Of a stretch of DNA of 64,000 nt, positions 16,257 to 24,429 are shown in pieces. The DNA is taken from contig NZ_LT984804.1 in assembly GCF_900250115.1 (NCBI RefSeq), positions 1,875,301 through 1,939,300 of the forward strand. Reading direction: 5' to 3'. The translations under genes and the position numbers were made by a program. The DNA comes from Cupriavidus taiwanensis (GTDB lineage Bacteria; Pseudomonadota; Gammaproteobacteria; Burkholderiales; Burkholderiaceae). The stretch's first letter is position 1; each line of letters starts with the position of its first letter. The notes beneath the pieces were generated by a model. That model was not told the origin of the DNA and made no database searches. It saw only the letters and a program-made list of their open reading frames with translations.

Positions 16257-17864
16257 TTGAAAACGTCCACGCCCCGCCGCGACGGCTTCCTGACCGTCTG
16301 CACGCTCACCGCCGTGCTGGTCACCGTCATCGCCATGGTCCGCTGGCCCGCCGAAGCGGCCGCCACCGCCACCCAGCTCTTCGACTGGTCCACGCGCTCC
16401 TTCGGCTCGCTGGTCCAGATCTTCGTCTTCGGCTGCGTCATCGCCTGCCTGGCGCTGGCCTTCAGCAAGTACGGCAACGTGCGCCTCGGCGAAGGCAAGC
16501 CCGTGTATTCCACCTTGTCGTGGGTCTTCATGTTCATCTGCGCAGGCATGGGGTCGTCGACCATGTACTGGGGCGTGATGGAGTGGGTCTACTACTACCA
16601 GTCGCCCGGACTGAACGTGCCCACCGGCACGCGCGAAGCGCTGGAACACTCCATCAGCTACTCGTTCTTTCACTGGGGCCTGAGCGCCTGGGCGGTGTAC
16701 GCGCTGCCCTCGCTGGCGATGGCGTACCACTTCCATGTGCGCAAGAACAAGGGGCTGAACCTGGCGTCGATCATCGAGGCCATCACGGGCTTCCGCGCCA
16801 CCGGGCCGGTGGGCCGCCTGGTGGATCTGATCTTCCTGCTGACGATGTTCGGGGCGCTGACGGTTTCCATCGCGCTGACCGCGTCGACCTTCACGCGCGG
16901 CCTGTCCGGCCTGTTCGGCGTGCCCGATACGTTCGTCACGCAGTTGATCGTGATCGTCGGCGTGTCGGTGCTGTTCTCCGCGAGCGCCTACATCGGCATC
17001 AACGGCGGCATGCAGCGCCTGAGCCATATGGTCTGCTGGGGCGCGCTGCTGCTGGCCGCGGTCGTGTTTGCCATCGGACCGACCCTGTTCGCCGGCAACA
17101 ACATCGTCAATGGCCTGGGCCTGATGCTGCAGAACTACGTCCACATGAGCCTGTTCACCGATCCCACCGGCGACGGTGCCTTCAGCCGCGGCTGGACGGT
17201 GTTCTACTGGCTGTGGTGGGTGTCGTACTCGCCGGGCGTGGCGATGTTCGTGGCGCGCGTGTCCAAGGGCCGCAAGGTCAAGGAAGTCATCTATGCCCTG
17301 CTGCTGGGCGGCAGCGTCGGATGCTGGTTCTTCTTCGGCGCGCTGGAAAGCTACAGCATGCACCGGTTCATCTCGGGGGCCATCGACGTGCCGCGCATCC
17401 TGAAGGAGCACGGCGGCGAGACGGCAGTCGAAATGCTGCTGAGCGCGCTGCCGGCCGGCAAGGTGTTCCTGGCCGTGTACCTGGCGATCATGATCGTCTT
17501 CCTCGCCGCCCACGTCGACGCAGTGGCCTACGCCGTGGCCGCCACCACCACCCGCAACCTGGAGGAAGGGCAGGACCCGTCGCCGACCAGCCGCGTGTTC
17601 TGGTGCGTGATGCTGACGCTGGTGCCGCTGGCGATGCTGTTCGTCAAGGCGTCGCTGGAGACCATGAAGACAGCCGTCGTGCTGACCGCCATCCCGTTCC
17701 TGGTCATCCTCGGCATCAAGCTGTTCGGCCTGTTCCGCTGGCTGCTGCAGGACTACGCCGACACGCCGGCACACCTGATCGAGGCGGCCCAGTCCAACCC
17801 CCGGCCGGACGGCGAGAGCCGCGCCGTGACCACCGACAGCGAGGCCGCCGTCGCCAACGTTTGA
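16257..17864 (+). CDS. BCCT-family transporter (carnitine/betaine uptake)
   Basis: About 535 residues with twelve membrane helices, of the betaine/carnitine/choline transporter family. The family signature appears as [20 protein letters not shown] followed by VARVSKGR, and the Trp-rich helix as [20 protein letters not shown] at 16257 is preferred because GGAGGAG lies six bases before it, while the ATG at 16227 has no ribosome-binding site. It is followed by the carnitine monooxygenase gene, so carnitine is the likely substrate. Most relatives are sodium- or proton-coupled symporters. Confidence 0.88.
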   Translation: MKTSTPRRDGFLTVCTLTAVLVTVIAMVRWPAEAAATATQLFDWSTRSFGSLVQIFVFGCVIACLALAFSKYGNVRLGEGKPVYSTLSWVFMFICAGMGSSTMYWGVMEWVYYYQSPGLNVPTGTREALEHSISYSFFHWGLSAWAVYALPSLAMAYHFHVRKNKGLNLASIIEAITGFRATGPVGRLVDLIFLLTMFGALTVSIALTASTFTRGLSGLFGVPDTFVTQLIVIVGVSVLFSASAYIGINGGMQRLSHMVCWGALLLAAVVFAIGPTLFAGNNIVNGLGLMLQNYVHMSLFTDPTGDGAFSRGWTVFYWLWWVSYSPGVAMFVARVSKGRKVKEVIYALLLGGSVGCWFFFGALESYSMHRFISGAIDVPRILKEHGGETAVEMLLSALPAGKVFLAVYLAIMIVFLAAHVDAVAYAVAATTTRNLEEGQDPSPTSRVFWCVMLTLVPLAMLFVKASLETMKTAVVLTAIPFLVILGIKLFGLFRWLLQDYADTPAHLIEAAQSNPRPDGESRAVTTDSEAAVANV

Positions 17865-17960
17865 TGCATTGATGGCTTGTTGGTCAGGGCGGTCGCCGCC
17901 GCCCTGGCTGGCTCATTGCCCACACTTTGCCCGCCCCCGGGCTTTTTCTTCCGCCTTGTT

Positions 17961-17995
17961 GTTAAACACTATTTAACGCTTAACTACAGATTAAC
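17961..17995. promoter_or_regulatory. Inverted and direct repeats before cntA
   Basis: GTTAAA-N5-TTTAAC (17961-17977) is a perfect inverted repeat. Two more TTAAC units follow at 17980-17984 and 17991-17995. It lies 16-50 bp upstream of the cntA ATG. It may be a regulator site or overlap the promoter; it is not the same as the GTAAACCA operator, though the sequences are loosely similar. Confidence 0.45.
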
Positions 17996-18010
17996 CAAAG
18001 GAACCGAATC

Positions 18011-19147
18011 ATGGAGAAGACCCTGGACAACGCCGCCGTCAAGCTGCCCGCCGGCTTCTGCGCCGACGACGAAAACGCCTGGACCTTGCCCGCCTCGTAT
18101 TACACGAAGGAAGCGGTGTTCGAATACGAGAAGGAAAAGATCTTCGCCAACAGCTGGATCTGCGTGGCCCACAGCAGCGAACTGGCCGAGTCGAACGACT
18201 ACGTGACCCGCGAGATCATCGGCGAAAGCATCGTCGTGCTGCGCGACCGCGAAGGCGTGCTGCGCGCCTTCTACAACGTCTGCCCGCATCGCGGCCACCA
18301 ACTGCTGCAAGGCAGCGGCCGCGCGAAGAACGTCATCACCTGCCCGTACCACGCCTGGACCTTCAAGCTCGACGGCGAACTGGCGCTGGCCCGCAACTGC
18401 GACAACGTTCCCAATTTCGACAAGAGCAAATCCAGCCTGGTCCCGGTCAGGGTCGAGGAATACGCCGGCTTCGTCTTTATCAACATGAATCCGGACGCAG
18501 GCAGCGTCGAGGAACAACTTCCCGGCCTGGAAGCCCGCATGCGCGCCGCCTGCCCGGTCATCGACGAACTCCACCTCGGCGCCCGCTTCGTCACCGAGAC
18601 GCCGGCCAACTGGAAATCCATCGTCGACAACTACATGGAGTGCTACCACTGCGGCCCGGCGCACCCCGGCTTCTCGGACTCGGTGCAGGTCGACAAGTAC
18701 ACCCACACGCTGCACGGCAACTGGTCGCTGCAGTTCGGCCACGCCAAGTCGTCGGAAAAGTCCTTCAAGCTGGACGACTCCGTGAAGGACCCCAGCTTCA
18801 GCGGCTTCTGGGCCTGGCCTTGCACGATGTTCAACGTGCCGCCGGGCGCCAACTTCATGACGGTGATCTACGAGTTCCCGGCCAGCGCCGAAGTCACGCT
18901 CCAGCATTACGAGATCTACTTCCTGAACAAGGAACTGACCGAGGACCAGCAGAAGCTGGTCGAGTGGTATCGCGACGTGTTTCGCCCGGAAGACCTGCGC
19001 CTGGTGGAAAGCGTGCAGAAGGGCCTGAAGTCGCGCGGCTATCGCGGCCAGGGCCGGATCATGGTCGACCGCCAGCGCAGCGGCATCAGCGAGCACGGCA
19101 TCGTCCATTTCCACCGCAAGGTGGCGAAGGAATACGAAGGCGCGTGA
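18011..19147 (+). CDS. cntA: Carnitine monooxygenase, Rieske oxygenase subunit
   Basis: This enzyme cleaves L-carnitine to trimethylamine and malic semialdehyde. At 378 residues it matches CntA/YeaW along its whole length. The Rieske centre ligands are Cys91, His93, Cys111 and His114 in CPHRGH and CPYHAW. The catalytic iron site lies in NYMECYHCGPAHPGF, with His213 and His218. The bridging residue is Glu210, where most Rieske oxygenases have Asp; Glu is diagnostic of CntA. ESVQKGLKSRGYRGQGR near the C terminus is also YeaW-like. It is followed by the semialdehyde dehydrogenase and by cntB, its electron donor. The alternative, gamma-butyrobetaine or betaine oxygenase, is less likely given the Glu. 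Confidence 0.93.
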   Translation: MEKTLDNAAVKLPAGFCADDENAWTLPASYYTKEAVFEYEKEKIFANSWICVAHSSELAESNDYVTREIIGESIVVLRDREGVLRAFYNVCPHRGHQLLQGSGRAKNVITCPYHAWTFKLDGELALARNCDNVPNFDKSKSSLVPVRVEEYAGFVFINMNPDAGSVEEQLPGLEARMRAACPVIDELHLGARFVTETPANWKSIVDNYMECYHCGPAHPGFSDSVQVDKYTHTLHGNWSLQFGHAKSSEKSFKLDDSVKDPSFSGFWAWPCTMFNVPPGANFMTVIYEFPASAEVTLQHYEIYFLNKELTEDQQKLVEWYRDVFRPEDLRLVESVQKGLKSRGYRGQGRIMVDRQRSGISEHGIVHFHRKVAKEYEGA

Positions 19148-19209
19148 GCGCCGATACCCCCCTCCCATGCACGGGCGGGGGAATCAACACCGAAACGGAG
19201 ACCAGACCC

Positions 19210-20658
19210 ATGCAACTGAAGGACATCACCCTTTTCCGCCAGCAGGCCCTGATCGGCGCCGAATGGACCGACGCCCCCGACGCCGCCACCGTCGCCGTGA
19301 CCGACCCCGCCACCGGCGAGCAGGTCGGCACCGTGCCGCTGATGCGCGAGGCCGGCGCCGTGGCCGCGATCGAGGCCGCCAATGCCGCCCTGCCCGCCTG
19401 GAAAGCCCGCACCGCCAGGGAGCGTGCCGCGCTGCTGCGCAAATGGTTCGACCTCATCATCGAGAACGAAGACGACCTCGCCGCCATCATGACCCGCGAG
19501 CAGGGCAAGCCGCTGGCCGAAGCGCGTGGCGAGGTCCGCTACGCCGCCTCGTTCATCGAGTGGTTCGGCGAGGAAGCCAAGCGACTCTACGGCGACGTGA
19601 TCCCCTCCCCGGCCGCCGACAAGCGCCTGGTGGTGGTGCGCGAGCCGATCGGTGTCTGCGCCGCCATCACGCCGTGGAACTTCCCGGCGGCGATGATCGC
19701 GCGCAAGGCCGCGCCCGCGCTGGCCGCTGGCTGCACCATGGTGGTCAAGCCCGCCAACGAGACGCCGTTCAGCGCGCTGGCGCTGGCCGAACTGGCGCTG
19801 CGCGCCGGCATCCCGGCGGGCGTGCTGAACATCGTCACCGGCGACGCGGCGGCCATCGGCAGCCAGTTCACCGGCCATCCGCTGGTGCGCAAGCTGTCGT
19901 TCACGGGTTCCACGCCGGTCGGCCGCCTGCTGATGCAGCAGTGCGCCGGCACGGTCAAGAAGGTGTCGCTGGAACTGGGCGGCAATGCGCCGTTCATCGT
20001 GTTTGAAGACGCCGACATCGACGCGGCGGTAGAAGGCGCGATCCAGGCCAAGTACCGCAATGCCGGCCAGACCTGCGTCTGCGTCAACCGCCTCTATATC
20101 CACGATGCCGTGTACGAGCAGTTTGTCGAGCGCTACGTGGAGAAGGTGGCCGGACTGCGCGTGGGCAACGGCTTCACGTCCGGCAGCGAGATCGGTCCCC
20201 TGATCACGGAGAAGGCGGTCGCCAAGGTCGGCGAACTGGTCGCGGATGCCATCGGCAAGGGCGCGCGCGTCGCCATCGGCGGCGGCGTGCATGAGGCCGG
20301 TGCGCAGTTCTTCGCGCCGACGGTGCTGGCGGACGTCAAACCCGGCATGCGCGTGCTGGACGAGGAGATCTTCGGGCCGGTCTCACCCATCGTCCGCTTC
20401 ACCTCGGAAGCCGACGTCGTGCGCATGGCCAACGACACCATCTACGGCCTGGCCGCCTACTTCTTCAGCCGCGACATCGGCCGCGTCTGGCGCGTGGCCG
20501 AGCAGCTGGAGTACGGCATCGTCGGCATCAACACCGGCCTGTTCTCGAACGAAGTGGCGCCGTTTGGCGGCGTGAAGCAATCGGGCCTGGGCCGCGAGGG
20601 CTCGAAGTACGGCATCGAGGACTACCTCGAAATGAAATACCTCTGCATGGCGCTGTAA
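19210..20658 (+). CDS. NAD(P)-dependent malic/succinic semialdehyde dehydrogenase
   Basis: A 482-residue aldehyde dehydrogenase of the GabD type. Catalytic Cys289 lies in NAGQTCVCVN, Glu255 in SLELGGNA and the oxyanion Asn157 in ITPWNFP. The length equals E. coli GabD. It lies 62 bp after cntA and 31 bp before cntB, so the malic semialdehyde released from carnitine is the expected substrate, giving malate for the dehydrogenase upstream in the island. Succinic semialdehyde use cannot be excluded. The start has CGGAGA nine bases upstream. Confidence 0.88.
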   Translation: MQLKDITLFRQQALIGAEWTDAPDAATVAVTDPATGEQVGTVPLMREAGAVAAIEAANAALPAWKARTARERAALLRKWFDLIIENEDDLAAIMTREQGKPLAEARGEVRYAASFIEWFGEEAKRLYGDVIPSPAADKRLVVVREPIGVCAAITPWNFPAAMIARKAAPALAAGCTMVVKPANETPFSALALAELALRAGIPAGVLNIVTGDAAAIGSQFTGHPLVRKLSFTGSTPVGRLLMQQCAGTVKKVSLELGGNAPFIVFEDADIDAAVEGAIQAKYRNAGQTCVCVNRLYIHDAVYEQFVERYVEKVAGLRVGNGFTSGSEIGPLITEKAVAKVGELVADAIGKGARVAIGGGVHEAGAQFFAPTVLADVKPGMRVLDEEIFGPVSPIVRFTSEADVVRMANDTIYGLAAYFFSRDIGRVWRVAEQLEYGIVGINTGLFSNEVAPFGGVKQSGLGREGSKYGIEDYLEMKYLCMAL

Positions 20659-20689
20659 CGCGCTGGCACCACACCCGGACGACAGCAGC

Positions 20690-21667
20690 ATGGGCAATAC
20701 CTACCAGACCCTCCAGGTGCGGGTTGCGCGCATCGAGCACGTGACCCCGCTGATCAAGCGCTTCACCATGGAAGCGATCGACGGCAGCGAGCTGCCGGCC
20801 TTTACCGGCGGCAGCCACGTGATCGTGCAGATGCGCGACGGCGAGCGCCAGTACAGCAACGCCTACTCGCTGATGAGTTCGCCCGACGCGCTCGGCAGCT
20901 ACCAGATCGGCGTGCGGCGCGAGGAGACGTCGAAAGGCGGCTCCGCGTTCCTGCACGACAAGGTCGCCGAGGGCGACGCGCTCACCATCACGACGCCGAA
21001 CAACCTGTTCGCGCTGGATCATGGCGCGCACCACCACGTGCTGATCGCTGGCGGCATCGGCATCACGCCATTCATGTCGCAGATGCACGAGCTGCGCAAG
21101 CGCGGCGCGTCGCACGAGCTGCACTACGCCTTCCGCGCCGACGAGCACGGCGCGTTCCGCGATGAACTGGCGGCGCTCACGCAGGAGTCTTCCGGGGGCC
21201 GTGTCAGCTTCTATGTCGACAGCAAGGGGCAGAAGCTCGACCTCTCCGGCTTGCTGGGCGGCATGGAGGCCGGCGCGCATGTCTATGTCTGCGGCCCCGC
21301 CCCGCTGATCGACGCCGTGCGCCAGGCCGCGCAGGACGTTGGCCTTGATCCGTCGCGCGTGCATTGGGAACAGTTCGCCGCGCCGGAGCAGGCGGGCGAT
21401 GCCTTTACCGTGGTGCTGGCGAAATCCGGCAAGACGGTTGAGGTGGCCGCCGGCGAGTCGATCCTGAAGGCCATCGAGCGCGGCAGCACCGTCCCGGTCG
21501 AGTGCCTGTGCCGCGAAGGCGTGTGCGGCACCTGCGAGACCCGCATTCTGGAAGGCGAGGCCGTCCACTTCGACCAGTACCTGAGCGACCAGGAAAAGGC
21601 GGCGCAGAAGACGATGATGATCTGTGTGTCGCGCGCCAAGGGCGGCAAGCTCGTGCTCGACCTGTAA
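20690..21667 (+). CDS. cntB: Carnitine monooxygenase reductase subunit
   Basis: A 325-residue electron-transfer protein that passes electrons from NAD(P)H through flavin to the Rieske oxygenase CntA. The N-terminal ferredoxin-reductase fold binds FMN (YSNAYSLMSSPD near residue 60) and nicotinamide (LIAGGIGITPFMSQM near 120). The C-terminal plant-type 2Fe-2S domain has ligands Cys274, Cys279, Cys282 and Cys312 (CREGVCGTC). This domain order is that of CntB/YeaX and phthalate dioxygenase reductases. It is the fourth of five consecutive plus-strand genes of the carnitine island. Confidence 0.92.
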   Translation: MGNTYQTLQVRVARIEHVTPLIKRFTMEAIDGSELPAFTGGSHVIVQMRDGERQYSNAYSLMSSPDALGSYQIGVRREETSKGGSAFLHDKVAEGDALTITTPNNLFALDHGAHHHVLIAGGIGITPFMSQMHELRKRGASHELHYAFRADEHGAFRDELAALTQESSGGRVSFYVDSKGQKLDLSGLLGGMEAGAHVYVCGPAPLIDAVRQAAQDVGLDPSRVHWEQFAAPEQAGDAFTVVLAKSGKTVEVAAGESILKAIERGSTVPVECLCREGVCGTCETRILEGEAVHFDQYLSDQEKAAQKTMMICVSRAKGGKLVLDL

Positions 21668-21723
21668 GTCACAAGAAAGGCCGGCGCACGGGATGCCGGC
21701 CGCCTTCCCCCCGAGGAGACACC

Positions 21724-22812
21724 ATGAACAAACCAGCCAGCCTCTGGCTGCTGGCGGGCGCGCTGCTGCCTGTCGCCCTGCCCTGCGCATCGCATGCACA
21801 ATCGAACGTGACGCTCTACGGCGTGGTCAGCACCGCCGTGCGCTACACGTCAAACCTCGACGGCCGCCATCACGACCTGGCCGAACTCGTGTCCAGCGGC
21901 ATCGGCGGCAGCCGCTGGGGCCTGAAAGGCACTGAAGACTTCGGCGGCGGCAACCAGGCCGTGTTCCTGCTGGAAAACGGCTTCGGCACCGACGACGGCA
22001 AGACCGCCTACAACGCGCTGTTCGGCCGCCAGGCCTATGTCGGCCTCTCTGGCGAGTGGGGCGCCCTCACCTTCGGCCGCCAGTACAACGCGCTGAACAA
22101 CATCGGCTGGGCCTTCGACCCGCTCGACCAGGGCTGGGGCAACTTCTGGTCAGATCCGCTCTACACCGGCGGCGACATCTTCTTCCAGGGCTACCGCATC
22201 AACAACAGCGTGGTCTACAAGAAGACGCTCGGCCCCGTGAGCATCCAGCTCGACTACGGCTTCGGCGAGCAGCCGGGCAGCACCGCGCGCGGGGCGACCT
22301 TCGGCGGCGGCGTGATGTACCAGCGGGGGCCGCTCGCCTTCGGCGTGGCCTATGACCAGCAGCGCCCGGGCACCGGCGACAACACGCTGCACAACTACTC
22401 GGTCGGCGCGTCCTATGTCGTCGGCAACGCCACCGGCTACGTCGGCTATATGGGACGCAGCGAGCGCAACCCGGACGCGCGCTTCGGCATCGCCTTCGTC
22501 GGCATCGGCTACCAGGCCACGCCCGCGCTGCACCTGTCGGGCGCGTACTACCGCTACAAGCAGAGCGGCAACGTCACCACGCAGTTCCAGTCCACGCCCA
22601 TCGCGCTCGGCAGCGGCAATGCCGACGCGGTATCGGCGGTGGCGGACTACGCGCTGTCAAAGCGCACCAGCCTGTTCCTCGAGGCCGATGCCACCTTCGC
22701 GCGCGGCGGCACGGTCGGGCGGGAGACGGAGTACTGGGCCGGGACGCCGGTGACGGATGTCAGCAGTACCACCCGCGTCGGCGTGATGGCCGGGATTCGG
22801 CACATCTTCTGA
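21724..22812 (+). CDS. Outer-membrane porin (Porin_4 family)
   Basis: 362 residues with a Sec signal peptide ending in SHAQS, then the beta-proteobacterial porin start NVTLYGVVSTAVRY and the segment SRWGLKGTEDFGGGNQAVF. It ends in RHIF, with a C-terminal Phe as expected for BAM insertion. The start has GAGGAGAC. It lies 56 bp after cntB in the same direction, so it probably admits carnitine or related quaternary amines through the outer membrane; specificity is inferred from position only. A double hairpin follows it. Confidence 0.9.
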   Translation: MNKPASLWLLAGALLPVALPCASHAQSNVTLYGVVSTAVRYTSNLDGRHHDLAELVSSGIGGSRWGLKGTEDFGGGNQAVFLLENGFGTDDGKTAYNALFGRQAYVGLSGEWGALTFGRQYNALNNIGWAFDPLDQGWGNFWSDPLYTGGDIFFQGYRINNSVVYKKTLGPVSIQLDYGFGEQPGSTARGATFGGGVMYQRGPLAFGVAYDQQRPGTGDNTLHNYSVGASYVVGNATGYVGYMGRSERNPDARFGIAFVGIGYQATPALHLSGAYYRYKQSGNVTTQFQSTPIALGSGNADAVSAVADYALSKRTSLFLEADATFARGGTVGRETEYWAGTPVTDVSSTTRVGVMAGIRHIF

Positions 22813-22824
22813 GGCGTCCGCACC

Positions 22825-22858
22825 GCGGCGTTGCTCCCGGACCCGGGGCCAACGCCGC
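22825..22858. terminator. Hairpin between convergent porin and acyl-CoA dehydrogenase genes
   Basis: The outer arms GCGGCGTT / AACGCCGC enclose an inner CCCGG-AC-CCGGG stem. It lies 13 bp past the porin stop. It has no T-run on either side, so it may work with Rho or only shield mRNA ends. Confidence 0.5.
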
Positions 22859-22928
22859 AGCGTACCTTGCCGATCGCCACGATCAGGCCGTTGGCAAGGG
22901 GCCGCTGCCCCCCAGTACGCCACTCCGC

Positions 22929-24095
22929 TCAGAACGAGCGCGGCAGCCCCAGCACGTGTTCCGCGACGAACGAGTAGATCAGGTTGGTCGAGATCGGCGC
23001 CACCTGGTACAGGCGCGTCTCGCGGAACTTGCGCTCGACGTCGTACTCGCAGGCGAAGCCGAAGCCGCCGTGGAACTGCAGGCAGGCGTTGCCGGCCTCC
23101 CAGCTGGCCTTGGCGGCGAGGTACTTGGCCATGTTGGCCTGCGCGCCCATGGACTCGTGCTTGTCGAACAGTTCACAGGCCTTCCAGCGCATCAGGTTGG
23201 CCGCCTCCAGCTCGATGAAGGACTCGGCGATGGGGAACTGCACGCCCTGGTTCTGGCCGATGGGGCGGCCGAAGACTTCGCGCTCCTTCACGTACTTGGT
23301 CACGCGGTCCATGAACCAGTAGCCGTCGCCGATGCACTCGGCGGCGATCAGCGTGCGCTCGGCATTGAGGCCATCGAGGATGTACTTGAAGCCCTTGCCC
23401 TCTTCGCCGATCAGGTTCTCCTCGGGAATTTCCAGGTCCTCGAAGAACAGTTCGTTGGTCTCGTGGTTGACCATGTTGGGAATGGGGCGCACGGTCAGGC
23501 CCTGCTTCTGCGCCTGGTGCAGGTCGACCATGAAGATCGACATGCCCTCGCTCTTTTTCTTTACGTCGGCCAGCGGCGTGGTGCGTGCCAGCAGGATCAT
23601 GAAGTCGCTGTGCTGCACGCGGCTGATCCACACCTTCTGGCCGTTGACGACATAGCGGCCGTCCTTCTGCACCGCCGAGGTCTTGATCTTGGTGGTGTCG
23701 GTGCCGGTGGTGGGTTCGGTCACGCCCATCGACTGCAGGCGCCATTCGCCCGAGGCGATCTTCGGCAGGTACTTTTCCTTCTGCGCCTTGGACCCGTGCC
23801 GCAGCAGCGTGCCCATGTTGTACATCTGGCCGTGGCATGCGCCGGAATTGCCGCCGCAGCGGTTGATTTCTTCCATGATGACCGAGGCTTCGGTCAGGCC
23901 CAGCCCGGAGCCGCCGTACTCCTGCGGGATCAGCGCCGCGAGCCAGCCCGCCGCGGTCAGCGCATTGACGAACGCCTCGGGATAGGCGCGCTGTTCATCG
24001 ACCTTGCGGAAGTACTCGTCGGGGAACTCCGCGCACAGCGCCCGGATGGCATCGCGGATTTCGTGGAAATTGTTCGATAAGGTCTGTTCGATCAT
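22929..24095 (-). CDS. Acyl-CoA dehydrogenase
   Basis: 388 residues, a FAD enzyme that introduces a 2,3-double bond into an acyl-CoA. It has the FAD/substrate motif MGVTEPTTGTDTTKIKT in place of the usual GS..T pattern. The catalytic base is expected at Glu350 in GFACEYDVERKFRETR, the canonical C-terminal position. QFHGGFGFA precedes it. The chain-length class cannot be fixed. It is divergent from the CoA-transferase/thiolase/ligase genes with 334 bp between, and together they would form a complete beta-oxidation-like path, minus hydratase and hydroxyacyl dehydrogenase. Confidence 0.87.
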   Translation of the reverse strand: MIEQTLSNNFHEIRDAIRALCAEFPDEYFRKVDEQRAYPEAFVNALTAAGWLAALIPQEYGGSGLGLTEASVIMEEINRCGGNSGACHGQMYNMGTLLRHGSKAQKEKYLPKIASGEWRLQSMGVTEPTTGTDTTKIKTSAVQKDGRYVVNGQKVWISRVQHSDFMILLARTTPLADVKKKSEGMSIFMVDLHQAQKQGLTVRPIPNMVNHETNELFFEDLEIPEENLIGEEGKGFKYILDGLNAERTLIAAECIGDGYWFMDRVTKYVKEREVFGRPIGQNQGVQFPIAESFIELEAANLMRWKACELFDKHESMGAQANMAKYLAAKASWEAGNACLQFHGGFGFACEYDVERKFRETRLYQVAPISTNLIYSFVAEHVLGLPRSF

Positions 24096-24429
24096 GGCGC
24101 TGGCTTGCGGTGGTCTGTGTCGGTGGCGATCAGTCTTTGGCGATCGGTATGTGGCGGCCGCGCGGCGGATCGGCCACGCCGCGTGATAGCCGCCATGGTC
24201 GCGGCGTTCGGCCGGCGCGGCAATCAGCGATTCCGAAAGCGCGCCTTCCACGCGGCTTAAGTCCGGGCAGGCGGCGCCTCCGGCTGCCGTTGGCCAGTTT
24301 CGCAATCGCCAAAGCCGGCCATTGGCATTGTCGAATAGCGCAAACGCGGCTTTGGCGACATGCTCAGGGCTGTCCGGCACAAGCCGGCTGATTCCGGCCG
24401 TGTGCCGAGCCAACGTTTTCCCCGTCGAC
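24096..24429. promoter_or_regulatory. Divergent promoter region with CTTTGGCGA repeats
   Basis: This 334-bp region has no gene. It carries CTTTGGCGAT at 24135-24144, its inverse ATCGCCAAAG at 24305-24314 and a third CTTTGGCGA at 24350-24358. One copy is near the acyl-CoA dehydrogenase start and two are near the CoA-transferase start. They could be binding sites of the LysR regulator at the far end of the cluster; this is speculative. Confidence 0.4.

Noticed and set aside
15303..17774. Minus-strand open frame of about 820 codons across the D-malate dehydrogenase and BCCT genes
   Set aside because: Crosses two real genes and a promoter region and has antisense composition.
24130..24312. Small minus-strand open frame upstream of the acyl-CoA dehydrogenase
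   Set aside because: Arg/Gly-rich, no ribosome-binding site, and it sits on the divergent promoter region.
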